64,000 bases of DNA from an uncultured Eubacterium sp. (GTDB lineage Bacteria > Bacillota > Clostridia > Lachnospirales > Lachnospiraceae): NCBI GenBank assembly GCA_910586225.1, contig CAJUIL010000022.1, positions 1 through 64,000 of the forward strand, given 5' to 3'. Shown here in pieces: positions 1 to 8,541 of this stretch. The first letter of the stretch is position 1. The number at the start of each line of letters is the position of its first letter. A program made the position numbers and the translations under genes. Under the pieces are notes generated by a model. The model was given only the letters and a program-made list of their open reading frames with translations. It ran no database searches and was not told where the DNA came from.

Positions 1-51
1 GGACAAACGGTTTTCAAGACCGCCTCGTTATGACCACTTCGATACCTCTCC
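1..51 (-). tRNA. tRNA-Ser (anticodon TGA), 3' part cut off by window edge
   Basis: Read on the minus strand from base 51, the sequence starts GGAGAGGTATCGAAGTGGTC, the normal 5' end of a bacterial serine tRNA. The anticodon arm follows with loop CTTGAAA, giving anticodon TGA. The variable arm, T arm and acceptor end lie outside the window. A consensus promoter sits just upstream at 82-110. Confidence 0.9.
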
Positions 52-81
52 ATGTATTCCGGCCGAACCGGAACATAACAG

Positions 82-110
82 ATAATATCATCCTTTCTGT
101 ATTCTGTCAA
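82..110 (-). promoter_or_regulatory. Promoter of tRNA-Ser
   Basis: On the minus strand TTGACA (105-110) and TATTAT (82-87) are separated by 17 bases, about 30 bases before the tRNA. The -35 box overlaps the ispD stop codon, so the tRNA can be transcribed independently of the ispD operon. Confidence 0.75.
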
Positions 111-820
111 TACCCTTTTTCAAATTTTTTATTTCTTTTTTTACAAAATATGGCAGCAAGGTCCAAATCCTCTGGTGTCGTTATTTTAATGTTGGAATAA
201 CTGCCTTCTACTATGCGCACAGGCTTATGAAAAGCAAGCTCCAGAACCATCGCGTCATCCGTAATGTTTTTTATCCGCTGTGCGATCACTTTTTCATATG
301 CGCGCAGGATCGTTTCATATGGAAAGGTCTGCGGCGTCTGCATCATCCATACACGCTCACGGGGAGGCGTTTCAACAGAAAACAGCTCGCCGTTTACGAT
401 TTTTACCGTATCCTTCGCTGGTACGGCTGTAATACCCGACCCACACGCACCTGCAGACTCTATTGTCCGCTGTATCATATCTTCGGTCACAAACGGCCTG
501 GCACCATCATGGATCAGTACGATATCTGTATCCTGCACAACGCGCAGCCCTTCATATACGGAAAGATAGCGCTCACTTCCGCCAGGTACGATTTTCGTTA
601 CCTTATGAAACTGATACCGTTCCACTATCTGCTTTGTGCAGTATTCGATCTCCCGTTCTCCGGTCACCAGCACGATTTCGTCCACAAGCGCACTTTGCTC
701 AAACGTTTGCAGCGAATAATATAAAATCGGAAAACCTTCCAATTCCATATACTGCTTTTGCGTATTGCTATTCATCCGGCTTCCTTTTCCTGCCGCGAGA
801 ATGATTGCCGCACATCTCAT
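107..820 (-). CDS. ispD: 2-C-methyl-D-erythritol 4-phosphate cytidylyltransferase
   Basis: Transfers CMP from CTP to methylerythritol 4-phosphate, the third step of the MEP isoprenoid pathway, in the cytoplasm. The 237-residue protein has the family length. The nucleotide-binding glycine-rich loop LAAGKGSRM is at residues 8-16, with QKQY near 21-24. The conserved HDGARPFV block is near residue 105, and TTPEDLDLA comes close to the C-terminus. An AAGGCGG site precedes the ATG. It is the last gene of a leftward run, 21 bases after tsaD, and no terminator hairpin is visible before the tRNA. Recognition is confident; operon membership with tsaD is inferred from spacing. Confidence 0.96.
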   Translation of the reverse strand: MRCAAIILAAGKGSRMNSNTQKQYMELEGFPILYYSLQTFEQSALVDEIVLVTGEREIEYCTKQIVERYQFHKVTKIVPGGSERYLSVYEGLRVVQDTDIVLIHDGARPFVTEDMIQRTIESAGACGSGITAVPAKDTVKIVNGELFSVETPPRERVWMMQTPQTFPYETILRAYEKVIAQRIKNITDDAMVLELAFHKPVRIVEGSYSNIKITTPEDLDLAAIFCKKRNKKFEKGY

Positions 821-841
821 ACCGTCCGCCTTCTTTCTTCC

Positions 842-1870
842 TTATCTGCTGCCAAGCTTTAGATTCGGCACAGCATTCAGACTCCAGTCATCCCGCCTGC
901 CCGCTTGATATTCATAATACGCAGCCGTCCCAATCATGGCCGCATTATCCGTGCATAAAACCGGAGACGGATAATAAAACCGGATGCCACGCTCCTTACA
1001 GGCTGTTTCCATCCTTTGGCGCAGCACAGCGTTGGACGCAACTCCTCCGGCAATCGCGAATTTTTCCGCCTGATACTCCTGCGCTGCACGCATCGCGTTG
1101 TCTACAAGCACATCAATCACCGCTTTTTGAAACGATGCCGCCACGTCCTCCTGCACAATCGGAATATTTTTCATCCTGCATCCGTTCAGATAGTTCAAAA
1201 CCGCAGATTTTAAGCCGCTGAAAGAAAAATCGTATGCGCTGCCGCTCACTTTTGCCCTTGGGAACGGGATCGCGTCGGCATTTCCGGCATGGGAAGCTTT
1301 TTCGATCTTCGGCCCGCCTGGATAACCAAGCCCGATTGCTCTGGCTGCCTTGTCAAAGGCTTCTCCCGCCGCATCATCCCTTGTTCTGCCCATCACCTCA
1401 TAAACGCCGTAATCCAGCACTTTTACAAGGTGTGTATGTCCGCCGGAAACGACCAGACAGAAAAAAGGCGGCTCCAGATCTTTATTTTCTATATAATTGG
1501 CACAAATATGACCCTCGATATGATGCACTCCGATCAGCGGCAGCTGCTTCGCGTATGCGATCGCCTTTGCCTGTGCTACTCCTACAAGCAATGCCCCCAC
1601 AAGCCCTGGCCCATAAGTAACGGCAATGGCATCCATATCATCCAGTGACATCCCTGCCGTATACAACGCCTGCTCAATCACCTGATTGATGCGTTCGATA
1701 TGCTTGCGCGACGCAATTTCCGGCACAACGCCTCCATATAATGTATGAATATCAATCTGGGAAGAGATCATGTTGGACCTGACATCCCTGCCGTTTACCA
1801 CGACTGCAGCTGCCGTCTCATCACAAGAGCTTTCAATCGCCAGTATCTTTACTTCCTGTCCGCTCTCCAA
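842..1870 (-). CDS. tsaD: tRNA N6-adenosine threonylcarbamoyltransferase TsaD
   Basis: Transfers the threonylcarbamoyl group from TC-AMP to A37 of ANN-decoding tRNAs (t6A), working with TsaB and TsaE. The 342-residue ASKHA-fold protein starts ILAIESSCDETAAAV, has the metal-binding HIEGH motif at 117-121 (a second His at 116) and SGGHTHLV near 142-149. GGVASN near 276 and a D-N metal ligand region near 309 follow. The start is TTG (1868-1870), eight bases after GGAGGAAA. Its partners tsaE and tsaB lie about 2.5 kb upstream in the same orientation, so all protein parts of the bacterial TsaBDE complex are in this window. Confidence 0.97.
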   Translation of the reverse strand: MESGQEVKILAIESSCDETAAAVVVNGRDVRSNMISSQIDIHTLYGGVVPEIASRKHIERINQVIEQALYTAGMSLDDMDAIAVTYGPGLVGALLVGVAQAKAIAYAKQLPLIGVHHIEGHICANYIENKDLEPPFFCLVVSGGHTHLVKVLDYGVYEVMGRTRDDAAGEAFDKAARAIGLGYPGGPKIEKASHAGNADAIPFPRAKVSGSAYDFSFSGLKSAVLNYLNGCRMKNIPIVQEDVAASFQKAVIDVLVDNAMRAAQEYQAEKFAIAGGVASNAVLRQRMETACKERGIRFYYPSPVLCTDNAAMIGTAAYYEYQAGRRDDWSLNAVPNLKLGSR

Positions 1871-1889
1871 ACTAGTTTCCTCCTGTTTT

Positions 1890-2471
1890 TTACTCCTCTA
1901 CTTCTGCCGCGTCCAATAAATGATAGGATAGGATCTTCCATTTTTTATCCTTATCCTGGCGCAGCAAATAGCTCTGGTAAGTTTTAGAAAAATCACTTTT
2001 TCCCTCTTTCATAAAGTACGTCGCCTGCACATACGCGCACTTTGCTCCTTCTATCTCTCGAAACCGCACTTCGTCCGAATTACATACTCCGGTCTGTAAA
2101 ATCTTTCTGGAATCATCTTCATATGAAGTAATCTCTTTTATAAATGCACTTTTGTATGTATCAATCGGATTTTCCTGCAAAAGCTCTTCATCCATCAGCT
2201 TTCTTGCCTGCGCCGTCAGCTTTTCGAACTGCTCGGAATCGTAATCACCGCCGTAGGCGCACTCAATAATTCGGTTATAAAACTTGATAACCTCGCGCGG
2301 CGTCGGCGGGTAGGCGGTATCAAGCTGTTTGGACAACACCTGGTGCAGCTGCGTAATCTCCACATCATCTTCCGCTGTTTTTGCCTCGCGGTGCATCATA
2401 TAATAATAAAATCCGACAATCAGCGCAACTGCGAGTAAAGCGGTAATCCCCGTTTTCAAATATTTTTTCAT
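1890..2471 (-). CDS. Membrane-anchored protein of unknown function (possibly DUF6715-like)
   Basis: Not recognised with a function. The 193-residue protein starts MKKYLKTG, followed by one hydrophobic segment (about 8-26) that can act as an uncleaved signal anchor. The remaining 165 residues are predicted outside, mixed alpha/beta and charged, without catalytic motifs I can name. The start was chosen because GGAGGGG lies just before this ATG; an upstream in-frame ATG adds 11 residues and lacks a good ribosome site. It lies between RNase Z and tsaD in a tight leftward run. I recall a Lachnospiraceae domain-of-unknown-function family of this shape, but the family name is uncertain. Confidence 0.75.
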   Translation of the reverse strand: MKKYLKTGITALLAVALIVGFYYYMMHREAKTAEDDVEITQLHQVLSKQLDTAYPPTPREVIKFYNRIIECAYGGDYDSEQFEKLTAQARKLMDEELLQENPIDTYKSAFIKEITSYEDDSRKILQTGVCNSDEVRFREIEGAKCAYVQATYFMKEGKSDFSKTYQSYLLRQDKDKKWKILSYHLLDAAEVEE

Positions 2472-2520
2472 AGTACCCCTCCTTCCGTCCTGAGCCTGCC
2501 TCATGGCTTTTTACAGCCCG

Positions 2521-3432
2521 TCAGTCGTCCTGAAAATTCAGCTCCAGCATCTTTCCATCTTTCCCAAGATGTGCATTCGGGAAAATACCACGCACTTTTG
2601 GCATATAATCTTCCGCCCGCACAAGCGACGGTGAAAAATGCGTCAGCCACATTTCCTTTACCTTAGCTTCCTTTGCCACCTGCGCCGCCTCATAGAACGT
2701 CATATGCTTATACTGCTTTGCCTTAGCCAGCTTCTCCGGCTCTGCATACATACCTTCACAAATAAGCAGATCGGAGCCGCTGGCATTTTTTACCAATAAC
2801 TGCGCAGGGCGGGTGTCTGTACAGTACGTAAGCTTAAGCCCCCTGCGCGCCGGCCCCATGACCATGTCTGGCGTATACGTGCTGCCTTCCCAAGTTACCG
2901 TTTGCCCATTCTGCAAAACGCCCCAGTAATGCTTCGGTATGTCAAGCTGCTGCGCCTGCTCTACACAAAACCGACCCTGACGCTCGATTTCAACGGTATA
3001 GCCGTAGCAAGGTACGTTATGCTTTACCAAAAACGCGGTGATCTTGTAGCCATGCAGACGAAAAACCTGCTCTGGCTCGGTAAGCTCCATGTATTGAATT
3101 TCAAACGGCAGCTCCGGCGCGATCACACGCAGCGCCGTTACGACCCGCTGCAGGCCCTTTGGCCCGATCAGCGTTAACGGCTCCTTACGCTCCGCATTTC
3201 CCATCGTCAGCAGCATCCCAGGCAGACCGCTAATATGGTCTGCATGATAATGCGTAAAACAGATCGTATCTACCGGATGAAAGCTCCATCCGGCTTTTTT
3301 CACGGCAACCTGCGTACCTTCGCCGCAGTCGATCAACAGGCTGCTTCCGTTGTATCTGGTCATTAAGGACGTCAGATAACGGTGAGGCAGCGGCATCATC
3401 CCTGCCGTTCCAAGCAGACAAACATCTAACAT
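2521..3432 (-). CDS. rnz: Ribonuclease Z (tRNA 3'-processing endonuclease)
   Basis: A metallo-beta-lactamase-fold nuclease that removes 3' trailers from tRNA precursors lacking an encoded CCA. From the ATG at 3432 the protein has 303 residues, the usual short RNase Z length. It shows the zinc motif FTHYHADHISGLPG (His61, His63, Asp65, His66), a downstream CTDTRP block, and a final MWLTHFSP segment with a metal-binding His. An in-frame ATG 207 bases upstream would add a poorly conserved N-terminus, whereas the chosen start has AAGGTG before it and matches the family start. The tRNAs in this window end without encoded CCA, which fits a need for RNase Z. Confidence 0.95.
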   Translation of the reverse strand: MLDVCLLGTAGMMPLPHRYLTSLMTRYNGSSLLIDCGEGTQVAVKKAGWSFHPVDTICFTHYHADHISGLPGMLLTMGNAERKEPLTLIGPKGLQRVVTALRVIAPELPFEIQYMELTEPEQVFRLHGYKITAFLVKHNVPCYGYTVEIERQGRFCVEQAQQLDIPKHYWGVLQNGQTVTWEGSTYTPDMVMGPARRGLKLTYCTDTRPAQLLVKNASGSDLLICEGMYAEPEKLAKAKQYKHMTFYEAAQVAKEAKVKEMWLTHFSPSLVRAEDYMPKVRGIFPNAHLGKDGKMLELNFQDD

Positions 3433-3502
3433 TTTTACACCTTCATTTCTTTTCCATATCCATACATGACAATGGCCTGTTCCTTGCCCTGTATGCTTAG
3501 GT

Positions 3503-3721
3503 TTACAAAAGCTCCCGCTCCTGTATTTCCTGTGGAGGCTGCGCAAACGTCCCTGTCCATGCGTCAAAGCAATCCTCACAAACAACCATTTTTTGACGAA
3601 TCCCATCTTTTTTCGAAAAATATCCCCAGATTTTTTCAATCATGATATAATCTTCCAGCGCAATTTGCGTATTTTCTTTTATTTGTATTTCTTTTCCACA
3701 GCAATTACATAATACTTTCAT
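3503..3721 (-). CDS. Small zinc-ribbon-like protein
   Basis: A 72-residue protein with two cysteine pairs, C5-x-C7-C8 and C48-x2-C51, as expected for a small treble-clef or zinc-ribbon fold, plus an acidic, glutamine-rich tail. GGGAGG precedes the ATG by six bases. It lies between rimI and rnz in the same orientation. Metal binding is inferred from cysteine spacing only. No DNA-binding or enzymatic motif is evident and the function is unknown. Confidence 0.7.
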   Translation of the reverse strand: MKVLCNCCGKEIQIKENTQIALEDYIMIEKIWGYFSKKDGIRQKMVVCEDCFDAWTGTFAQPPQEIQERELL

Positions 3722-3835
3722 CTTCTACCTCCCGGCTGTCTGAGGCGCGGTACCTATACGCCTGGTTTTCTACTGTCCTTATCCAGTATAATCGAACAGG
3801 AGAAAAGAATATAGCGGGAATCACTGGTTGTTTCT

Positions 3836-4294
3836 CTATATATCGGCATATTCGTGCAGCATCACCAGTGCGTCGTCCTGCGGATTCCGATAATAATTTT
3901 TCCTGCTGCCCGCCGCTCGGAAGCCTGCCTTTTCATATAATCGGATCGCAGGCTCATTACGGCTTCGGACTTCTAAAAAAATACGCCGCGCGCCTTTTTC
4001 CCGCGCATCGGCCATTGTCCGCGCCAAAAGACGCTGTGCGATGTGCTGCCGCCGTCTGTCTGGCGCAGCTGCAACATTCGTAATCTCCCCCTCATCCGCA
4101 CATAGGTATAAGCCGCAATAGCCTGCAACCTTTCCCTGTGCCAACGCTACATAAAAAATTGTATAATCATGCCCCAGAGCTTCCGTAAAAGCCTGCGCAG
4201 ACCACGGTACGGTAAAAACATCCGCTTCTATGCCTGCAACGTGGGGAATATGCTCTGTTTGCATTTTTGTAATCACTATGCTAGTTTCTGTCAC
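3836..4294 (-). CDS. rimI: Ribosomal protein S18-alanine N-acetyltransferase family (RimI)
   Basis: GNAT-fold acetyltransferase of 152 residues. The acetyl-CoA loop is around residues 80-90 (RRRQHIAQRLL), followed by FLEVRSRNEPAIRLYEKAGF and a tyrosine pair (YYRNP) that carries the usual catalytic Tyr. I start at the GTG at 4294 because GGAGG lies six bases before it inside the 3' end of tsaB, giving a 14-base overlap typical of translational coupling. The longer in-frame ORF begins within tsaB and is unlikely. The tsaE-tsaB-rimI order is a well-known conserved cluster. The substrate in this organism is not shown. Confidence 0.9.
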   Translation of the reverse strand: MTETSIVITKMQTEHIPHVAGIEADVFTVPWSAQAFTEALGHDYTIFYVALAQGKVAGYCGLYLCADEGEITNVAAAPDRRRQHIAQRLLARTMADAREKGARRIFLEVRSRNEPAIRLYEKAGFRAAGSRKNYYRNPQDDALVMLHEYADI

Positions 4295-4991
4295 GCTCTG
4301 CCTCCATACGCTCTCGTTCCGCCTGTGACAGCCGCAGATATTCTGGGCGATGCTCCGCGGCTGTCTGTACGTTCCCTGCCCGGAAATATTCCATCGCAAG
4401 TACGGCGACCGCAGACGCGCGCTGTTTGTTCAAATGTGCCGGAGCAAACGTATAGGACACCTGACAGTACTGTGCGAGATAGGATGCAAATACGGACACA
4501 CCGTCTCCCAAAAAAGTGACCGCCTGCCCTCTTGCATTGATCTGTGCGGTAATTTCATCAATTCCGACCGCACACTGTTCCAGTACCGTACGCATCTGAT
4601 AGCCCTCAAACTGGTATAGCCCCGTATAAACCTGGTTTCTCCTGGCGTCCATTAAAGGGCAGACCAAAACACCGCTGCCCGCCAGATTATAAGCAAGCCC
4701 GTCCACCGTTGGTACTTGTATCAGCGGCTTTTCCAATGCCAGGCCAAGCCCCTTCGCAGTTGCAGAGCCAATGCGCAGCCCAGTAAAAGACCCTGGCCCT
4801 CCGGCTACTGCGATCGCGTCGATCGTCTGTAAATCCAGCTCCAGCATACGGACTACCTCATCAATCATCGGAAGAAGAGTCTGTGAATGTGTTTTTTTAT
4901 AATTCACCGTATATTCACCAAGCAGATTATCGTCCTCTACAACAGCCGCGCTTGCGACAATGCCTGAGCTGTCAATCGCCAATATTTTCAT
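4281..4991 (-). CDS. tsaB: tRNA threonylcarbamoyladenosine biosynthesis protein TsaB
   Basis: ASKHA-fold paralogue of TsaD that lacks the metal-binding histidines and acts as the dimerisation and scaffold subunit of the t6A complex. The 236-residue protein begins MKILAIDSSGIVASAAVVEDD and contains GGPGSFTGLRIG near residues 65-76, the family signature. Its ATG overlaps the tsaE stop by four bases (ATGA). It overlaps rimI downstream by 14 bases, so the three genes are probably translated from one message. Confidence 0.95.
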   Translation of the reverse strand: MKILAIDSSGIVASAAVVEDDNLLGEYTVNYKKTHSQTLLPMIDEVVRMLELDLQTIDAIAVAGGPGSFTGLRIGSATAKGLGLALEKPLIQVPTVDGLAYNLAGSGVLVCPLMDARRNQVYTGLYQFEGYQMRTVLEQCAVGIDEITAQINARGQAVTFLGDGVSVFASYLAQYCQVSYTFAPAHLNKQRASAVAVLAMEYFRAGNVQTAAEHRPEYLRLSQAERERMEAERDRN

Positions 4992-5452
4992 ACACGTTCC
5001 CCGCTTCCTTTTTTGTCCTGTTCGATCGTGATGCGACGGTAATCAAACCCTTTTTCCAGATCCTTTTCTATCGTAATTCTGAAATGACCGTCGGGCATCA
5101 GCTCTTTGATCAGATCCGCCCATTCCACGATCGTAAATCCGCTGCCGTAAAAATAGTCCTCATAACCGATTTCTTCCATTTCCTGCAGATCTGCAATCCG
5201 ATATACGTCAAAATGGTAAAACGGCATTCTGCCTTCTTCATATTCCTGTACTATCGTAAAGGTCGGGCTGCAGACTGGCTCCCTAATACCAAGCCCTTTT
5301 GCAATTCCCTGCGTCAGCACGGTCTTTCCGACACCCAGGTCGCCGATCAGCGCATATACGCTCCCCGGACTGGCCTGCTGCGCAATCCTCCTGCCCAGCT
5401 CCTCGGTCTGCGCAGCAGAGTATGTCTCATAAATCATATCCACGTTCTCCAT
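4988..5452 (-). CDS. tsaE: tRNA threonylcarbamoyladenosine biosynthesis ATPase TsaE
   Basis: P-loop ATPase that drives turnover of the TsaBD complex in t6A synthesis. The 154-residue protein has the Walker A GDLGVGKT at 37-44, SPTFTIVQEYE after the switch region, and HFDVYRI, all typical of the family. It is the first of the tsaE-tsaB-rimI overlapping trio. A methionine at residue 6 is an alternative start. Confidence 0.95.
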   Translation of the reverse strand: MENVDMIYETYSAAQTEELGRRIAQQASPGSVYALIGDLGVGKTVLTQGIAKGLGIREPVCSPTFTIVQEYEEGRMPFYHFDVYRIADLQEMEEIGYEDYFYGSGFTIVEWADLIKELMPDGHFRITIEKDLEKGFDYRRITIEQDKKGSGERV

Positions 5453-5488
5453 ACTGATTTCTTTTCATCATCGTACCGCATTGGAACA

Positions 5489-5995
5489 TCACTTGCTCTC
5501 TTTCATTTTAAAACGGTATTTTTCCAAATGAGCCTGTGCGATTTTGCGTATCACATCATATTCCTGCACTACCTGCTCCCGCGGTATGATAAACGCATTG
5601 CGCGGATTGCTGCATACCAGGATATTATGTCTGGTTGCGACAATCCGGTAAACCTGCTCCCATGCAAGCGTAGAGCTTAATTCCCCCTGAGAAGTCGTTA
5701 CCCCTTTATCATCGATCGTATAATGCAGTATATTTTTCAACACGGGGTTGCTGTGTACCTGCTGCTTAGAACGGGCATACAGCGTCACTGGCACATAAAG
5801 CAAAAAAACCACGCCCAGCGCAACATACAAAACTGTCTGTGACAGCTCTGCCTCTTCCCACCTGCGGGCTGCTACAGCAAAAATGAGCATCGAAAGCACA
5901 ACCGCCAGATATCCACTTGCCGTTGTATATGCATGATAGAGATTGTAACGGTACATATCCAGCGTATGAAGCTGTATATCAAATTCTACTTTCAT
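5489..5995 (-). CDS. YcxB-like membrane protein
   Basis: 168 residues with two hydrophobic segments (about 29-43 and 56-73) and a C-terminal soluble domain. The tail carries the pattern ...ITSQGELSSTLAWEQVYRI...FIIPRE seen in the YcxB-like family, a pleckstrin-like domain after two membrane spans. Function unknown in the family. Its ATG overlaps the stop of the DUF975-like gene by four bases, so the two membrane proteins are probably made together. Confidence 0.75.
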   Translation of the reverse strand: MKVEFDIQLHTLDMYRYNLYHAYTTASGYLAVVLSMLIFAVAARRWEEAELSQTVLYVALGVVFLLYVPVTLYARSKQQVHSNPVLKNILHYTIDDKGVTTSQGELSSTLAWEQVYRIVATRHNILVCSNPRNAFIIPREQVVQEYDVIRKIAQAHLEKYRFKMKESK

Positions 5996-6744
5996 AAATC
6001 TCCTTCCACCGATGCATCAATATGCATTCCCTTTCTATTAAGCCCACCTGTTAAATCCAGATAAAAGTTTACTGCCGTCTGCGTTCGATACGGGCGGATC
6101 CACAAAAATCCAATTCCAATCGAGAAAAAACCAAGCAGCTGCCACCCAATAAAGCTTATATACAGCAGCAACAGCCTTTTTTTATTGCCGCTCATCAGCT
6201 CTTTAGCGGCGCGGAAGCCTTCTAGCACGGTCATTTCCTCGTGCTCTATATAAATAGGGTATATCATGCCAAACGTAAGCAGCACGAAAATCTCCCCCGC
6301 TAGAAAAAGAAACGTGCAGGCCACGATCCAGATCATACCCGCTTTCCCCTCCGGCGCAAAAAAATAAACAGCTGCCCCAGCCAAGGCTGGCGGAACAGCC
6401 AACAGCGCATAAAAAAGCGCTGTCGCCAAGATCAGACGGTCTGGGCGGTTGCGAAAGCTCCAGAACAGATCCAGAAATGCGGCTGGCTGTCCCTGTGCCA
6501 GATGCAAATGCATCCGCAGCACGCCCACCGTCAATAGCTGTCCCAAAAGCTGTATGATCAGCGCTGCCAGCAGATAAGTAACAAAAGCTATATTTAATTC
6601 TATTGTCAGCCCTGCCGAAAACGGAGCCAGCACAGCAATCGGCAAAAAAAACGCCCCCAGCCTGGCTGCGATCACGACAGGATATTTTCCAAGCAGGCAT
6701 TCACGGGCAAGCCGCTTTAGTTCGCCTCCTGACCGCCTTGTCAT
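5992..6744 (-). CDS. DUF975-family integral membrane protein
   Basis: 250 residues with about five to six hydrophobic spans. It ends in the block IGIGFLWIRPYRTQTAVNFYLDL, which closely follows the DUF975 consensus (GIGFLW-PY---A-FY-D). The function of the family is unknown. AGGAG lies upstream of the ATG. The partner YcxB-like gene overlaps its 3' end. Regulation is not visible. Confidence 0.75.
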   Translation of the reverse strand: MTRRSGGELKRLARECLLGKYPVVIAARLGAFFLPIAVLAPFSAGLTIELNIAFVTYLLAALIIQLLGQLLTVGVLRMHLHLAQGQPAAFLDLFWSFRNRPDRLILATALFYALLAVPPALAGAAVYFFAPEGKAGMIWIVACTFLFLAGEIFVLLTFGMIYPIYIEHEEMTVLEGFRAAKELMSGNKKRLLLLYISFIGWQLLGFFSIGIGFLWIRPYRTQTAVNFYLDLTGGLNRKGMHIDASVEGDL

Positions 6745-6768
6745 AGTAAAGCTCTCCTGTTCTGATAT

Positions 6769-7446
6769 TTATGCCGCATGATTGATATTCGTCCCGCCTA
6801 CACGCATTGCATCCTGCGCTTTCTGATTCTTTTCGTACGGATTGGACTCCTTTGGATAGGCAATCGACGTACTCGTCGTCCCTCCCGCCACATAGGAGGT
6901 TCCACACTCCGGACATACCGATGTATGCAGCGACACTCTGGCGGATATGACCTTGCCCTGCTTTTCCGCAGCCTTTTGGTACGCATTGGAAACGTGCTGC
7001 TGCTCATGCGCCATTACCGTCGCCGCAGACGCTTCCGGCGAAATATGTCCCGGTGCCTTAAACGAAACATCCGACTCATTCGAACCATCCTGATATTTAC
7101 GTTCTCTGCACGTCTGACATTCAGCCGGAGAGGATTTATATCCGCCCTTTACCCGATGCTCTTCATCCGCGCCCTGCGCCTGCTCATTGCGCAGCGTCAC
7201 CTTGCCGTCCGCGTCGGACCATACAACTGCAGGATCATTGCTGCCAAAGCGTACCTGCGGCATTCCGGACGCTGCCCGTCCAGCGCCAGACTGCGGCATG
7301 GACACATTGCCTGAACCAGCGGCCAGCCGACCGACGCCGGACTGTCGCGCTGCTGGATTGCCTGAGCCAGTAACTCCCCGGCCAAAGCCGGACGACACTG
7401 ACATATCATAAGGATGATAAGCTCCTGAAATTGCTCCTGTCATCAT
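6769..7446 (-). CDS. SprA-related putative zinc metalloprotease
   Basis: 225 residues. The first 65 are glycine/serine/alanine-rich with repeated G-x-G segments and look disordered. The rest matches the SprA-related metallopeptidase pattern: CQTC (110-113) before RKYQDGSNESDVSFK, the zincin motif HEQQH (147-151), and CPECGTSYVAGG (178-181). The HExxH strongly suggests a zinc peptidase; the substrate is unknown. No signal peptide is seen, so it may act inside or leave by an unusual route. The TAA-proximal side abuts DUF975 by 24 bases, suggesting a shared message. Confidence 0.75.
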   Translation of the reverse strand: MMTGAISGAYHPYDMSVSSGFGRGVTGSGNPAARQSGVGRLAAGSGNVSMPQSGAGRAASGMPQVRFGSNDPAVVWSDADGKVTLRNEQAQGADEEHRVKGGYKSSPAECQTCRERKYQDGSNESDVSFKAPGHISPEASAATVMAHEQQHVSNAYQKAAEKQGKVISARVSLHTSVCPECGTSYVAGGTTSTSIAYPKESNPYEKNQKAQDAMRVGGTNINHAA

Positions 7447-7525
7447 AAAAACACCTCCAAAATTCAGTCAAAATATGCTATAATGCGTTCATTATAACAT
7501 ATAATGACAGGAATGAAACACTATT

Positions 7526-7972
7526 ATGAAAAAATTTTTCAGATTCCAACCGAAACAAAACAACGAACATACAACCGAAGACGACTTCTTTTTCCTCGGC
7601 ATCATCGGATGCATCGCCACAGCCGCGGTACTGCTTCTTTTTCGCTGGCTGCCGCTTCGGTTTCGTTTGCCGCCCTGCCTCTTTCACCGCATCAGCGGCT
7701 ATTACTGCCCTGGCTGCGGTGGTACGAGGGCTCTTTTGGCCCTCCTTCACGGTCAGCTCCTACGGTCAGCCTGGTATCATCCGTTTGTACCCTATGCAGC
7801 CTTTATTTTCCTGTATTTTATGATCACGCAAGCCGCTGAGCGGCTCAGCAGCAAAAGGCTGCGGATTGGGATGCGTTACCAAAACCGTTTTGTCTGGATC
7901 GGCGTCGCTTTAATCATTGGAAATTTTATATGCAAAAATCTGCTGCGTTATTTTTACGGATTCCAATTATAA
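7526..7972 (+). CDS. DUF2752-family membrane protein
   Basis: 148 residues with three hydrophobic spans. It has the diagnostic motif YYCPGCGGTRALLALLHGQ, followed by HPFVPY, which defines the DUF2752 family of small bacterial membrane proteins of unknown function. It is transcribed divergently from the SprA-like gene. The ribosome site is weak (AGGAATG about 15 bases upstream), so the exact start is uncertain. Its 3' end overlaps the convergent gene by 19 bases. Confidence 0.75.
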   Translation: MKKFFRFQPKQNNEHTTEDDFFFLGIIGCIATAAVLLLFRWLPLRFRLPPCLFHRISGYYCPGCGGTRALLALLHGQLLRSAWYHPFVPYAAFIFLYFMITQAAERLSSKRLRIGMRYQNRFVWIGVALIIGNFICKNLLRYFYGFQL

Positions 7973-8310
7973 TCAAACTGCTCTACGATTTCCATATACG
8001 CGTTCCAAAATTGTTCCATACTGCCATACTGTATGATCAGCGTCAAAAACGAGCCTGCTAAAAGCAGGATGCTTAACACGATCGCGGTGATACTGACAGA
8101 CATAGCACTCCTGGCATTGAGCGACATCGTTGTTTCACCGCCTTTGGACAGCAGCGCAAAAATAATACCAAGAATCCCGCATAAAAACGACAGATAAAAG
8201 CAGCAGACGGTAGAAACCGCAATCACACTGAATACAACCGCAGCCGTTGTCATTGGAACAGAACGTTTGTCGTATGACACCTGACTGCTGCTGTGATTTC
8301 CAAGCTCCAT
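7954..8310 (-). CDS. Small two-span membrane protein (DUF4190-like)
   Basis: 118 residues with two long hydrophobic segments (about 20-56 and 67-95), the first rich in cysteine and small residues (FYLSFLCGILGIIFALLSKGG). This shape resembles DUF4190-type proteins, but the match is by eye. AGGTACCTTT lies before the ATG. Function unknown. It converges on and slightly overlaps the DUF2752 gene. Confidence 0.6.
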   Translation of the reverse strand: MELGNHSSSQVSYDKRSVPMTTAAVVFSVIAVSTVCCFYLSFLCGILGIIFALLSKGGETTMSLNARSAMSVSITAIVLSILLLAGSFLTLIIQYGSMEQFWNAYMEIVEQFDYNWNP

Positions 8311-8414
8311 AAAGGTACCTCCTGATACAAGGCTGGTTCATAAACGATCTTCTACCAGCCGTTGTTTTGTATATTATAGCTTATTAGGCATAAAATGAAA
8401 ACCCCCTACTAGAT

Positions 8415-8469
8415 GTAACGCAAACCTATAACGGTTTTGCATAACGGTTCAGACAAGCTGACCTGTTAC
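8415..8469. repeat. Hairpin repeat related to the element at 43001-43134
   Basis: Contains TTCAGACAAGCTGACC followed by TGTTAC, identical to the minus-strand reading of the right end of the 134-bp element at 43001-43134, with two mismatches further out. A separate hairpin (GCAAACC-N6-GGTTTTGC) precedes it, and GTAAC/GTTAC bound the block. It looks like a short or decayed relative. It lies between the DUF4190-like gene and the tex promoter. Confidence 0.5.
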
Positions 8470-8472
8470 GGG

Positions 8473-8501
8473 TTTACACCGCCGCCTCTTTTCAGTATAA
8501 T
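8473..8501 (+). promoter_or_regulatory. Promoter of tex
   Basis: TTTACA (8473-8478) and TATAAT (8496-8501) with 17-base spacing, about 60 bases before the tex start. Confidence 0.7.
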
Positions 8502-8541
8502 AATATCGTTCCAAAATCTAGAAAGAAAGGCGCATATCATT

